A stretch of DNA of 64,000 nt, taken from NCBI GenBank assembly GCA_024401435.1, contig JAKSLB010000001.1, forward strand, positions 178,280 to 242,279. The letters are read 5' to 3'. Under the pieces are notes generated by a model. It was not told the origin of the DNA, did not search any database, and saw only the letters and a program-made list of their open reading frames with translations. The DNA comes from Paludibacteraceae bacterium (GTDB taxonomy: Bacteria > Bacteroidota > Bacteroidia > Bacteroidales > Paludibacteraceae). This document shows positions 1-9,560 of the stretch, one piece after another (within the stretch, counting starts at the first letter, position 1; every line of letters begins with the position of its first letter). The position numbers and the translations under genes were made by a program.

Positions 1-13
1 ATAAGCATAAATT

Positions 14-1411
14 TTAATTAGATTTAAATATTCTTTGCAACAACAATCGTAATTCGTCTGTAGGTTCTGCCCCTTTTGTCATTAGGAAATTTCCATCCTT
101 ATCAATTAAGAAAAAACTGGGTATGCTTTTGATATTATATAATTTCTTTAGCGCATCTGAATCTTCAGCTAATAAAAAATGCATCCGACCAGCATAACGT
201 TGTGCAATTTTTCGTACCGCCTCAGGAGTATCGTACAAACCTACGTTTAAAATTAACAAATCGTTTTTATAATCATTTTGAAAACGAAGTAAAACATCCA
301 AATCCTTCTGTGTTTGATCTATCACTGAATTTTCAAAATTCAAATATATATATTTCCCTTTATAATCCAACAAATTTTTCTTTTTTCCTTCAAGCGTTTT
401 CATTTTGAAGTCTGGCGCCGAAGATCCAATGATGTTCGATGTTGTATTATTAAGAATATAAGTTAGCAAATCTCTATTCTGTTGTGAGGCAATGCCAGAA
501 CCGATTTTCTGTAACAAATCCATCACCTTGAACTGATTGAATTGACTTTGGTTTACTAAGTCATACAACCACTTAATAGCAACCAATTCTCTCAAAGATG
601 GATCTGTGATTCCATATCGATTGGAAATCAACATAAAATACATTTTGACATTCCCCTCTTCTATAATACGCTGGAAAGCCAAATATTGCTCTCTGTCATA
701 TTGAGACTGAGGAATAAAATTCTCAAACAAATTATTGAAAATATCCCAAAAGGCAGGATTTTGCTCATCCGCCCCTAATTTATTTAATCGTAAAATTAAA
801 CTATCCTGATATACTTGTGAAGAAGAATTTAAAAGCAAAAGAAAACGATTTTCCATATACCGTCCCAAAAAAGGATCAGCATACAAATCGTTAAATATCT
901 CCTTCATCTGATCTATAGAATTCATAAATGAATCCACCGTTCCTCCATAAAGAACATGCTTCATAGAATAGAAATCGTATGCATCCTCAAACTCTAGCAA
1001 CTTCGCGTTAAAATCGGTCTCCTTCATACCGACAATCTGTAAAAAGATATCAGCTGGTTTATAATATGGATCCAACATTTGAGCTAAAGTTCGTTCTGCA
1101 TAAGGTGGCATTTTCACCTCATATTTTCCACCTGGTTCAAGGAAGATATAACCTTTAAATGTCTCATTCGGGATAAACGCTTGAATAGGAGACGACACAT
1201 CAGCTTTCAATTTGAAAGCACCCGATGCATCTACCACACACGAGTCTAATGTACGTTGCATTCCAACAACTCCATCCATATAGCAGTTAAGTTTTATCAC
1301 TTTACCTGCATAAGAAGGATCCGTACCAAAAAGAGTCGTCGTCTTGGCAAATACACCTAAGGAAAGGTGAAGAAACAATATGATTGATAATAAGTCTCTC
1401 ATCTTACACAT
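14..1411 (-). CDS. Exported TlpA-like thioredoxin-fold protein lacking CXXC
   Basis: A 465-residue exported protein. Residues 1-22 form a signal peptide (Met4 at 1402 is an equally good start). A small beta-rich N-terminal part (about 25-110) and a helical middle resemble the N-terminal regions of Bacteroidetes TlpA/DUF4369-type disulfide reductases. Residues about 335-465 are a thioredoxin fold: the strand before the active site and the cis-proline segment (KSIPSFFLIDKDG) are clear. Where active members have WCxxC there is FENSVIDQT, with no cysteines, so it should not do thiol-disulfide exchange. It is more likely a binding or structural relative of TlpA in the periplasm. A promoter-like element (1421-1428, reverse strand) lies almost on the start codon. 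No partner genes are visible because the window ends here. The fold assignment is good; the exact role is unknown. Confidence 0.75.
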   Translation of the reverse strand: MCKMRDLLSIILFLHLSLGVFAKTTTLFGTDPSYAGKVIKLNCYMDGVVGMQRTLDSCVVDASGAFKLKADVSSPIQAFIPNETFKGYIFLEPGGKYEVKMPPYAERTLAQMLDPYYKPADIFLQIVGMKETDFNAKLLEFEDAYDFYSMKHVLYGGTVDSFMNSIDQMKEIFNDLYADPFLGRYMENRFLLLLNSSSQVYQDSLILRLNKLGADEQNPAFWDIFNNLFENFIPQSQYDREQYLAFQRIIEEGNVKMYFMLISNRYGITDPSLRELVAIKWLYDLVNQSQFNQFKVMDLLQKIGSGIASQQNRDLLTYILNNTTSNIIGSSAPDFKMKTLEGKKKNLLDYKGKYIYLNFENSVIDQTQKDLDVLLRFQNDYKNDLLILNVGLYDTPEAVRKIAQRYAGRMHFLLAEDSDALKKLYNIKSIPSFFLIDKDGNFLMTKGAEPTDELRLLLQRIFKSN

Positions 1412-1820
1412 TTAAAAATACAAATTTAAAAAATTATTTCAATGTTCATCAAATAAATTGCTATGACATCTTAATTTTTTCAATAGATTTTACACACATA
1501 GTTCTTGTTTAATCAATGAAAAACAACAAAATAAATATAACTAATATTGATGATGCACAAATTATGAATGATTATAGATTTTTTTAATATCGTAACAATT
1601 GAAACAAACAAACTACAATATGAAACAAATAATATTAATAAAAAACAAAGGAACATCTACCTTTGCTTACGTTTTCAAACAAGACATTAAACTTTGTTAT
1701 TGGGAGTAAGGACAAGTTTACTTCAATGTTTTTTGACGAAGAAATATATGGAAAATTCTACCGTTGCGGCAATCCTCACTTATAATAGCGATGGTTGCCG
1801 CATAATTTATATCATCTGAT
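1412..1820. other. Intergenic region with a tiny ORF and one inverted repeat
   Basis: This stretch holds no convincing gene. A 29-codon ATG reading frame (1620-1709, plus strand) is present but has no recognisable product. Downstream, TGCGGCAA (1765-1772) and TTGCCGCA (1795-1802) form an inverted repeat with a 22-nt spacer, not followed by a T run. The gyrB terminator follows at 1821. Confidence 0.5.
1421..1453 (-). promoter_or_regulatory. Putative promoter of the thioredoxin-fold gene
   Basis: On the minus strand TAAATTTG (1421-1428) matches the Bacteroidetes -7 element TAnnTTTG, with TTTG (1450-1453) 21 nt upstream. The transcript would have a leader of only a few bases. Confidence 0.4.
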
Positions 1821-1852
1821 AAAAAAAGAAGCGACGCATACACGTCGCTTCT
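1821..1852 (-). terminator. Rho-independent terminator of gyrB
   Basis: AGAAGCGACG (1827-1836) pairs perfectly with CGTCGCTTCT (1843-1852) around a 6-nt loop. On the minus strand the hairpin is followed by seven T (1821-1827), 25 nt after the gyrB stop. Confidence 0.85.
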
Positions 1853-1876
1853 AAAATTCATATCGTCAAACCTTAC

Positions 1877-3817
1877 TTACGCATCAATAGTAGCATAAGT
1901 CGCATTATCTTCAATAAACTGTCTACGAGGAGCTACATCGTCACCCATCAACATGGTGAATGTATAATCTGCTTGTGACTCATTATTAATATGTACCTGA
2001 CGAAGGGTTCTGTATTGAGGATCCATAGTGGTCTCCTTCAACTGAGCTGCATTCATCTCGCCCAAACCTTTGTATCGTTGAATCTTCACGCCAGACTCCT
2101 GACCACCTCCGTATTTGTCGATGAAAGCCTGTTTTTGTTGATCAGTCCAACAATACTCCTCAATTTTACCCTTAGAGCATTTATACAATGGAGGTGCAGC
2201 GATATAGACATAACCATTCTCAATCAATTCACGCATGTGACGGAAGAAGAAGGTTAAAATCAATGTGTCGATATGGCTACCATCGACATCGGCATCGGTC
2301 ATGATAATAATCTTATGATAACGAAGTTTCTCCAAATTCAAAGCCTTGGAATCTTCTGACGTACCGATAGTCACGCCCAACGCGGAATAGATATTCTTAA
2401 TCTCCTCACTATTCAAAACACGGTCCATTGTAGCTTTCTCTACATTCAAAATCTTACCGCGTAATGGAAGGATAGCTTGGAATTCACGGTTACGACCTTG
2501 TTTAGCCGTACCACCTGCAGAATCTCCCTCGACAAGGAATATCTCACAAAGTTCAGGATTCTTACCAGAGCAATCTGCCAATTTACCAGGTAGGCCTGCA
2601 CCACCCAAGGCAGATTTGCGTTGTACACTCTTACGTGCATTAGCAGCAGCAATACGAGCACGTGCAGCCAAAACAACTTTATCTACAATGAGACGAGCCT
2701 CTTTTGGATGTTCTTCCAAATAGTTGGTCAAAGCCTCACCCACTGCTTGTTGTACAATACCAGATACCTCATCATTACCCAACTTCGTCTTGGTTTGTCC
2801 CTCAAATTGAGGTTCAGCCACTTTCACGGAGATCACAGCTGTCAAACCTTCACGGAAGTCATCACCATTGATTTCCACTTTTTCCTTCTCCAATATCTTC
2901 AAATCATCTGCATACTTTTTCAAAGTACGTGTCAATGCTGTACGGAAACCAGAAACGTGAGTACCTCCTTCAATCGTATTGATATTATTTACGTATGAAT
3001 GAATATTCTCTTTAAATTCAGTGTTGTAAGTCATTGCCACCTCAACAGGTGTACCATACTTATCAGTATTGATATGAATCACATCCGGAATCAAATGTTC
3101 ACGCAAAGAATCCAAATATTCAACGAACTCACTCAATCCTTTTTCTGAATAAAAGACATCTGAGCGGAAAGTTCCATCATCCAACGGACGTTTATCTGTC
3201 AAGGTGATTCTCACACCCGCATTCAAATAAGCTAAATCACGCAAACGTCCAGATAAAATATCATATTTATATTCGTGAACAGTAAAGATGGTATCATCTG
3301 GCAAGAAAGTTACCTTCGTTCCTGTATAATCAGCCGTACCAACTTCTTTCACACTATAAAGTGGTTTACCACAAGAATACTCTTGTTGGTAACGTTTCCC
3401 TCCACGGCATACCTCGACAGACATCTTAGTAGAAAGGGCATTCACACAAGAAACACCCACACCATGAAGACCTCCAGAAACCTTATAGGTTCCTTTATCA
3501 AACTTACCACCCGCATGCAAAACAGTCATAACGACCTCCAAAGCAGAACGTTTTTCCTTTTCATGCATATCAACAGGGATACCACGACCATCATCTTGAA
3601 CTGTAATGGAATTATTTTCATTGATGGTAACCTCAATGTTCTTACAATAACCAGCTAATGCCTCATCGATAGAGTTATCAACCACTTCGTATACCAAGTG
3701 GTGCAAACCACGTTCACTGATATCACCAATATACATTGCAGGACGTTTACGAACGGCTTCTAACCCTTCCAACACCTGAATACTACTGGCTGAATACGAA
3801 TTTTTTTCTTCGCTCAT
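1877..3817 (-). CDS. gyrB: DNA gyrase subunit B
   Basis: The ATPase subunit of DNA gyrase, which with GyrA introduces negative supercoils. The 646-residue length is normal for Bacteroidetes GyrB, which lacks the insert found in E. coli. The GHKL ATPase part (about 1-220) shows EVVDNSIDEA, DDGRGIP and GLHGVGVSCVNALS. A transducer domain follows, then a TOPRIM domain with LVEGDSAGG (Glu430) and DADVDGSH (Asp508 and Asp510 as metal ligands), and a C-terminal segment with QRYKGLGEMN. GyrB is preferred over ParE because of the KGLGEMNAAQLKETTMDP signature, though ParE is not formally excluded. The gene is monocistronic, with its own promoter (3858-3866) and a strong terminator (1821-1852). Confidence 0.95.
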   Translation of the reverse strand: MSEEKNSYSASSIQVLEGLEAVRKRPAMYIGDISERGLHHLVYEVVDNSIDEALAGYCKNIEVTINENNSITVQDDGRGIPVDMHEKEKRSALEVVMTVLHAGGKFDKGTYKVSGGLHGVGVSCVNALSTKMSVEVCRGGKRYQQEYSCGKPLYSVKEVGTADYTGTKVTFLPDDTIFTVHEYKYDILSGRLRDLAYLNAGVRITLTDKRPLDDGTFRSDVFYSEKGLSEFVEYLDSLREHLIPDVIHINTDKYGTPVEVAMTYNTEFKENIHSYVNNINTIEGGTHVSGFRTALTRTLKKYADDLKILEKEKVEINGDDFREGLTAVISVKVAEPQFEGQTKTKLGNDEVSGIVQQAVGEALTNYLEEHPKEARLIVDKVVLAARARIAAANARKSVQRKSALGGAGLPGKLADCSGKNPELCEIFLVEGDSAGGTAKQGRNREFQAILPLRGKILNVEKATMDRVLNSEEIKNIYSALGVTIGTSEDSKALNLEKLRYHKIIIMTDADVDGSHIDTLILTFFFRHMRELIENGYVYIAAPPLYKCSKGKIEEYCWTDQQKQAFIDKYGGGQESGVKIQRYKGLGEMNAAQLKETTMDPQYRTLRQVHINNESQADYTFTMLMGDDVAPRRQFIEDNATYATIDA

Positions 3818-3857
3818 ATTATTTTTGTCTTTTTGTTATTTCGCATTTCTTAAACAA

Positions 3858-3866
3858 GCAAATATA
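3858..3866 (-). promoter_or_regulatory. gyrB promoter, -7 element
   Basis: Minus-strand TATATTTGC is a perfect match to TAnnTTTGC, 41 nt upstream of the gyrB start codon. No clear -33 TTTG is visible. Confidence 0.55.
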
Positions 3867-4129
3867 ATAAATTTTTACGAGTTTTACATGTTTTTTTCAT
3901 AAAATGGTTTTCTTGTCAAGGATTTAAGTGAAATTTTCTATAACAACCGAACAAGGATCAAATTTAAGAGGATTTCTAGAAATTCTCTCGAATGTTAAGA
4001 GAGCATACGTCATACCCACCAAGCAGAATCTATATTCTCCTCGGACCATTCAGCAGGCAAAAATGAGCTGAACAACTTCAACTCATCTGCCCAATCGTTG
4101 TTTTATAAATACTATTGTAGATATTATGA

Positions 4130-4708
4130 TTACTTCTTGCAATCAAATTCAACAGTGATCTTTGTATCAGAATACTTTGAGGTTTCCTTTAACAATGAAT
4201 TGACCTTCTTTTCCCACTTTCGTTGTTTATCCTTATCTTGAGAATGTTTCGTCTCCTTATCATACAAAATTTGAAACTCTCTGGATTGTTTCGAATATTT
4301 ATTGAAAATCTGGTTTACCTCTTTATTTATATCGGATAATTCTTTCAATTTTATCTCGGAAATCTCTTTCCTCATATATCGAGAATAGATCTCTGTAATT
4401 TGGAAATGTGCTTTTTCGTGATTCAAAAGTTCATCTCCATAATGATCTTTCAACTTCATGGATTTCTCTTTCACCATATATGTTTTTAAATCAAACACAA
4501 CATTACAACCTTCAATCTGAGATAACAAGGAAACCTGACAATAGGTTAACGCACAAGTTGAGCTCTCCTCTCCCCTAAAATCATTCCATGTTACAACCAC
4601 AGTGTCGCTATATGGGATATACTTTGCTGTATCCGCAAACTCATTATCATTAGCATAGGAGGAAATGATCGCTCCTAAAAACAAAATCAAAACGCCTATT
4701 TTATTCAT
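4130..4708 (-). CDS. Exported DUF922-like putative zinc protease
   Basis: A 192-residue protein with an N-terminal signal peptide (about 1-19), so probably periplasmic. The central motif NHEKAHFQITEIYSR has the HExxH spacing (HEKAH) and the flanking residues seen in the DUF922 family of predicted secreted zinc-dependent proteases. Upstream, VTWNDFRG also fits the start of that domain. The C-terminal third is Lys/Glu-rich and probably helical. The second zinc ligand cannot be assigned by eye. It lies between gyrB and topA, all on the same strand, but with gaps of about 310 and 100 nt it is likely transcribed alone. Family assignment is moderately secure; protease activity is inferred. Confidence 0.7.
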   Translation of the reverse strand: MNKIGVLILFLGAIISSYANDNEFADTAKYIPYSDTVVVTWNDFRGEESSTCALTYCQVSLLSQIEGCNVVFDLKTYMVKEKSMKLKDHYGDELLNHEKAHFQITEIYSRYMRKEISEIKLKELSDINKEVNQIFNKYSKQSREFQILYDKETKHSQDKDKQRKWEKKVNSLLKETSKYSDTKITVEFDCKK

Positions 4709-4750
4709 TTTTTAAATTTATTAGTTCTTCGCAAAGTTATGAAATTTTCA

Positions 4751-4784
4751 AAAAAAAGTGCATATCACATAATGTAACATGCAC
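4751..4784 (-). terminator. Probable topA terminator
   Basis: GTGCAT (4758-4763) pairs with ATGCAC (4779-4784), with a partly pairable 15-nt interior. On the minus strand seven T follow (4751-4757), just downstream of the topA stop. Confidence 0.65.
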
Positions 4785-4805
4785 TCTTTATTCATAATCC
4801 ACTTT

Positions 4806-7241
4806 TTATTTTTTCTTCGAAGTAGTCTTCGATGATGATTTCGTTGTTGCTTTCGAAGTAGTTTTCTTTGCTGTACTCTTTGTAGATGTACTAGCAGTCG
4901 TACTCTTCGATGTTTTAGCTGCAGTACGAGCACTCTTCTTAGCTGGCTTCTCTCCTTGTTTTTCAATCAAGGCTTTGCAATCCTCAACTGTAAGTGTGGC
5001 AGGATCGGTTCCTTTCGGTATTTTATAATTAGACCCATTGTACGCAATGTAAGGACCGAAACGTCCGTTGCAAACATCGATACCTTCTGCATCAAATTGC
5101 TTGATATATTTGTTAGCTTCTTGCTGACGTTTTTCTTCAATCAACTCAATTGCACGATCCTCCGTAATCTCCATCGGATCATCTCCTTTTTTCAAAGAGT
5201 AGAATTTCGAATCATGTTTTACGTATGCGCCGAAACGACCTACAGCCACTACCATCGTCTTCCCCTCATACTCACCCAATTCTCTTGGTAACTTAAACAA
5301 ATCCATCACTTCTTCAAAGGTGACAGTTTCAAGAGATTGTGTTTTACGCAATGGAGCGAACTTTGGTTTCTCCTCATCATCTGCAGATCCGATTTGTGCG
5401 ACAGGTCCGAAACGACCGATTTTCACGAAAACAGGTTTTCCGCTCACTGGATCTATACCCACCTGACGTTCACCCACTTTACGTTCAGAACGTTGTGTGG
5501 CATTCTCCACTGTTGGATGGAACGTCTTATAGAACGAATCCAATGACGAGGTCCATAACAATTTACCTTCTGCCACATCATCAAATGTTTTCTCAACATT
5601 GGCAGTGAAATTATAATCTAAAATGTCTGGGAAATATTCTTGCAAAAAGTCATTTACCACAATTCCTATATCAGTAGGGAATAATTTAGAACGTTCGACG
5701 CCCACCATTTCACTCTTCACCTCATCGGAAACGGCATTTCCTTTTAAAGTAAGCACATTGTAATTACGAGCTTCCCCCTCACGATCTTCACGAACCACGT
5801 ACTCACGTTGTTGGATTGTTGAGATAGTCGTCGCATAAGTAGACGGACGACCGATACCCAACTCCTCCAATTTGTGAACCAAGCTTGCCTCTGTATAGCG
5901 AGGAGGACGTTGTGAGAATCTCTCGCAAGCCTCAACAGATGCTACATTCGTCAACGTATCTCCTATCTTTAATGGAGGAAGGAGATTTTGGCTTTCCTGA
6001 GTTTCATCATCATCTGTTGATTCCATATAAACACGTAAGAAACCATCGAAAATCAAAACTTCACCTTCAGCAACGAACTTACGCTTATCGCCTGAAATAG
6101 AGATGGAGACTGTAGTCTTTTCCAACTCTGCATCTTCCATTTGAGAAGCAATGGTACGTTTCCAAATCAATTCGTATAATTTTTTCTCTTGTGCAGTACC
6201 TTCAATTTCGTGTTGGTTAATATACGTAGGACGAATAGCCTCATGTGCTTCTTGTGCACCTTTCGACTTCGTCTGATATTGACGTGCATGATGATATTTC
6301 TCACCTGCCATGGAGATAATCTCTTCTTTCGCCGTACCTATTGCCAAGCTTGACAAGTTAACTGAGTCGGTACGCATATAAGTAATCTTTCCTGACTCAT
6401 ACAATGTCTGAGCGACTCTCATTGTTTGAGAAACTGAGAAGTTTAATTTTCTTGCAGCCTCTTGTTGTAATGTGGATGTAGTGAACGGAGCAGCAGGATA
6501 TCTTTTAATAGGCTTATGTTCTACATTTTCAATAGCGAAAGATGCGTTCTTGCAACGTTCCAAAAATTCTAGAGCCTCTTTTTTTGTCTTTATTCTGTCA
6601 GACAAATCAGCCTTCAAATCCACCATCTTGCCATTCTTATCTTTCACACGGAAAATCGCGCGAACACGATAGGAAGATTCTGAATCGAAACGTTGTATTT
6701 CACGTTCGCGGTCAACAATCAAACGAACCGTAACAGATTGTACACGACCAGCAGACAATGCAGGTTTCACTTTTTTCCAAAGAATTGGAGAAAGTTCAAA
6801 ACCGACAATTCGGTCTAAGACACGACGAGCCTGTTGAGCACAAACAAGATTATCATCAATATCACGAGGATTTTCAATAGCATTCAAAATAGCATTCTTT
6901 GTAATCTCGTGAAAAACGATACGTCTTGTATTTTCTTTCTTCAAACCTAATACTTCAAAAAGATGCCATGCAATGGCTTCTCCCTCGCGGTCCTCATCGG
7001 ATGCGAGCCATACGATTTCTGAAGATTTTGCTTGCTTTTTTAATTCAGCCACCAGCACTTTCTTATCTGCTGGAACTTCATAATCAGGAGCAAATTTATT
7101 ATCTATATCTATACCTAACCCTTTTTTCTTCAAATCACGTATGTGACCGAAACTTGACATCACCTTGTAGTCCTTTCCTAAGAACTTCTCAATGGTTTTT
7201 GCCTTTGCAGGAGACTCTACTATAACTAAATTTTTTTGCAT
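4806..7241 (-). CDS. topA: DNA topoisomerase I
   Basis: A type IA topoisomerase that relaxes negative supercoils. I start it at the ATG at 7241 because MQKNLVIVESPAKAKTIEKF is the conserved N-terminus. The frame stays open to ATG 7307 and TTG 7319, but that 26-residue extension is not family-like. The TOPRIM domain holds SPAKAKTIEKFLG and DEDREGEAIAWH. The catalytic tyrosine is Tyr288 in ITYMRTDS. The C-terminal half has cysteine-poor topoisomerase C-terminal repeats (FGPYIAYNG, KIPKGTDP) instead of zinc ribbons, as usual in this phylum. It ends in a roughly 40-residue Lys/Ser/Thr-rich tail that probably binds DNA nonspecifically. It is followed by a terminator at 4751-4784. The product is certain; the start is likely. 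Confidence 0.94.
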   Translation of the reverse strand: MQKNLVIVESPAKAKTIEKFLGKDYKVMSSFGHIRDLKKKGLGIDIDNKFAPDYEVPADKKVLVAELKKQAKSSEIVWLASDEDREGEAIAWHLFEVLGLKKENTRRIVFHEITKNAILNAIENPRDIDDNLVCAQQARRVLDRIVGFELSPILWKKVKPALSAGRVQSVTVRLIVDREREIQRFDSESSYRVRAIFRVKDKNGKMVDLKADLSDRIKTKKEALEFLERCKNASFAIENVEHKPIKRYPAAPFTTSTLQQEAARKLNFSVSQTMRVAQTLYESGKITYMRTDSVNLSSLAIGTAKEEIISMAGEKYHHARQYQTKSKGAQEAHEAIRPTYINQHEIEGTAQEKKLYELIWKRTIASQMEDAELEKTTVSISISGDKRKFVAEGEVLIFDGFLRVYMESTDDDETQESQNLLPPLKIGDTLTNVASVEACERFSQRPPRYTEASLVHKLEELGIGRPSTYATTISTIQQREYVVREDREGEARNYNVLTLKGNAVSDEVKSEMVGVERSKLFPTDIGIVVNDFLQEYFPDILDYNFTANVEKTFDDVAEGKLLWTSSLDSFYKTFHPTVENATQRSERKVGERQVGIDPVSGKPVFVKIGRFGPVAQIGSADDEEKPKFAPLRKTQSLETVTFEEVMDLFKLPRELGEYEGKTMVVAVGRFGAYVKHDSKFYSLKKGDDPMEITEDRAIELIEEKRQQEANKYIKQFDAEGIDVCNGRFGPYIAYNGSNYKIPKGTDPATLTVEDCKALIEKQGEKPAKKSARTAAKTSKSTTASTSTKSTAKKTTSKATTKSSSKTTSKKK

Positions 7242-7405
7242 CTTACATAGGGGATTCCACGAACTCCCAATATTATTTAGTTTAACATTCGCATCTCTAT
7301 TTGCCATCAAATTAGACAAAACGAGACATTATTTTTTCAAAAACGGGTGCAAAGTAACAAAAAAAGTTCCACAAAAAAAACATTATCATAAGTAAATCAA
7401 ACGAT

Positions 7406-8767
7406 TCACTTACATACGTTGCATCCGGAACACTTAGAAAGTTCCCCACGGAAACGCTTTTCTACCAATAGTTTTATTTTGTCTTTTAATGCTTCTATTC
7501 GCACATTTTCCAACACATCATTCACGAAAGCATACATCAACATCATCTTAGCTTCCGTTTCCGGAATACCACGTGAACGAAGATAGAACAATGCATTGTC
7601 ATCCATCTGACCTGTTGATGCTCCATGACTACATTTCACATCATCAGCATAAATTTCCAATTGAGGTTTTGTATTCATTTTGGCTGTCGTCTTCATGCAA
7701 ACATTACGGTTCACTTGATAAGCTTCCGTCTTTTGCGCATGAGGTGCAACATAAATCTTTCCAGCAAAAGCACCGGTCGATTCACCATCCAAAACATATT
7801 TATACGTCTCATTACTCTTACATTTAGGTGCTAAGTGATTGATGAAAGTTGTGTTATCTACATGCTCTTTTCTATCTTCAACCGCCATACCACACAACAA
7901 CGTCTCGCAATGTTCTTCTGCCAAATCAATTGTCACATTGTTTCGTGTCAACCCATTATGAAGAGTAATATCATTCACCAACACATTGGAACCTCCCATT
8001 TGTTTAATAAACAATGATCCAATTGAAACTGATTTTGAATGTGTATTCTCTAATTTATAATGATCATAAACCGCATTACGATTAACGAACACCTCTGTTA
8101 CCCTGTTTGATAAGAACTCCACATCTTCCATGGTATGTGCACAAACCAAAACGCGTGCCTGTGAATTCTCATCCAATACAATCAAATTACGAGCATTAGC
8201 CATTGTTGGCACAGAAGAGTGCATCACAGAGATGATCTGAATAGGTTTCTCCACGCAAACACCTTTAGGTACATACAAAAAGAAACCATCTTGTGCAAAG
8301 GCTGTATTAAATGAGACAGTTGCATCTTCATTTTCATGAACCATCTTATTATAATATTGTCCCACCAAATCAGGATGCGTAGTGGCATATTCATTCAAAC
8401 TACCGATCAACAAACCTTTCGATCTTAATTCATCTAAAGCAGGTTTACTGAATTCAGGACAGTAGAACGAGTCATTCACCAAAAAGAAAACATACGAGTT
8501 GATCCCTTGTACTTCACACTTGATTAAATCCGAAGAATTAACAGGGAACTGAACTCTATTGATATTCATACCATAATTGACAGCAAACGCATCTGTCAAA
8601 TCAGTATATTTATGAGATTCCAAACGATGAGTGGGAAATCCAGCCGACTCAAATGAACGGAAAGCAGCATCTCTGTATTGATTTAAAAGAGGTGCACTCT
8701 TCGAACAAAGAGTTTGATGAAACTCATTGAAAATTTCTATATAGGATTGTTCTGCATTAACTGCCAT
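7406..8767 (-). CDS. sufD: Fe-S cluster assembly protein SufD
   Basis: A component of the SufBCD scaffold complex, the cytoplasmic site of Fe-S cluster assembly. The protein has the SufB/SufD beta-helix core (IYVAPHAQKTEAYQVNRN, CSHGASTGQMDDNALFYLRSRGI). It ends in CSGCNVCK, a short cysteine cluster. I use ATG 8767 (MAVNAEQSY); an in-frame GTG lies three codons upstream at 8776. It is the last gene of the sufB-sufC-sufD operon, about a dozen bases after the sufC stop, which implies co-transcription and coupling. No sufS or sufE homologue follows; topA is next. Confidence 0.93.
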   Translation of the reverse strand: MAVNAEQSYIEIFNEFHQTLCSKSAPLLNQYRDAAFRSFESAGFPTHRLESHKYTDLTDAFAVNYGMNINRVQFPVNSSDLIKCEVQGINSYVFFLVNDSFYCPEFSKPALDELRSKGLLIGSLNEYATTHPDLVGQYYNKMVHENEDATVSFNTAFAQDGFFLYVPKGVCVEKPIQIISVMHSSVPTMANARNLIVLDENSQARVLVCAHTMEDVEFLSNRVTEVFVNRNAVYDHYKLENTHSKSVSIGSLFIKQMGGSNVLVNDITLHNGLTRNNVTIDLAEEHCETLLCGMAVEDRKEHVDNTTFINHLAPKCKSNETYKYVLDGESTGAFAGKIYVAPHAQKTEAYQVNRNVCMKTTAKMNTKPQLEIYADDVKCSHGASTGQMDDNALFYLRSRGIPETEAKMMLMYAFVNDVLENVRIEALKDKIKLLVEKRFRGELSKCSGCNVCK

Positions 8768-8780
8768 AACTTTCACTTAT

Positions 8781-9533
8781 TTATTCTCCCAACTCTTTTT
8801 TAATCCAATCATATCCTTTCTCTTCCAATTCCAAAGCCAACTCTTTTCCAGCAGACTTCACAATTTTTCCCTTGTAAAGAACATGAACATAATCAGGAAC
8901 AATATAATCCAACAAACGTTGATAATGAGTAATCACAATGCTTGCATTCTGAGGCGTCTTCAACTTATTGACACCATTCGCCACAATACGAAGTGCATCT
9001 ATATCCAATCCACTATCCGTCTCATCCAAAATGGATAAAGTAGGTTCCAACATAGCCATTTGGAAAATCTCGTTTCTCTTCTTTTCACCACCAGAGAATC
9101 CCTCATTAACCGAACGATTAGCCAATTTGCTATCCAATTCAACCAATTCTTTCTTCTCTCTCATCAACTTCAAAAAGTCAGAAGCAGACAATTGCTCCAA
9201 CCCCTTATACTTGCGATGTTCATTAACAGCCGCACGCATAAAGTTCACCATACTAACTCCAGGTATCTCCACTGGATATTGGAAACTCATAAAAAGACCC
9301 TCACAAGAACGAGCTTCAGGTGTCATTTCCAACAAATTCTTCCCATTGAAAAACACCTCTCCTTCTGTTACTGTATATGCAGGGTGACCAGAAAGAACAG
9401 AAGAAAGCGTACTCTTACCCGATCCATTCGGACCCATAATAGCATGAACTTCACCTGCCTTAATGGACAAATTAATACCTTTTAAAATCTCCTTCCCATT
9501 AATGGAAGCATGTAAATTTTTTATCTCTAACAT
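8781..9533 (-). CDS. sufC: Fe-S cluster assembly ATPase SufC
   Basis: The ABC-type ATPase of the SufBCD complex. At 250 residues it is normal length. It shows Walker [10 protein letters not shown] (about 35-43), the signature [10 protein letters not shown], Walker [13 protein letters not shown] with the Asp-Glu-Thr-Asp form characteristic of SufC rather than transporters, and the switch histidine in VITHYQRLL. It lies 27 nt after sufB and just before sufD on the minus strand, as expected for one transcript. Confidence 0.95.
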   Translation of the reverse strand: MLEIKNLHASINGKEILKGINLSIKAGEVHAIMGPNGSGKSTLSSVLSGHPAYTVTEGEVFFNGKNLLEMTPEARSCEGLFMSFQYPVEIPGVSMVNFMRAAVNEHRKYKGLEQLSASDFLKLMREKKELVELDSKLANRSVNEGFSGGEKKRNEIFQMAMLEPTLSILDETDSGLDIDALRIVANGVNKLKTPQNASIVITHYQRLLDYIVPDYVHVLYKGKIVKSAGKELALELEEKGYDWIKKELGE

Positions 9534-9560
9534 TTTGAATGTATTTACTTATCTAACCCA

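Noticed and set aside
1620-1709. A 29-codon ORF as a gene
   Set aside because: It has no recognisable features, no clear promoter and an average codon pattern for AT-rich DNA; it is mentioned only as part of the gap.
7242-7319. N-terminal extension of TopA (TTG 7319 or ATG 7307)
   Set aside because: The conserved family N-terminus begins at 7241, and the extension is not homologous in character.
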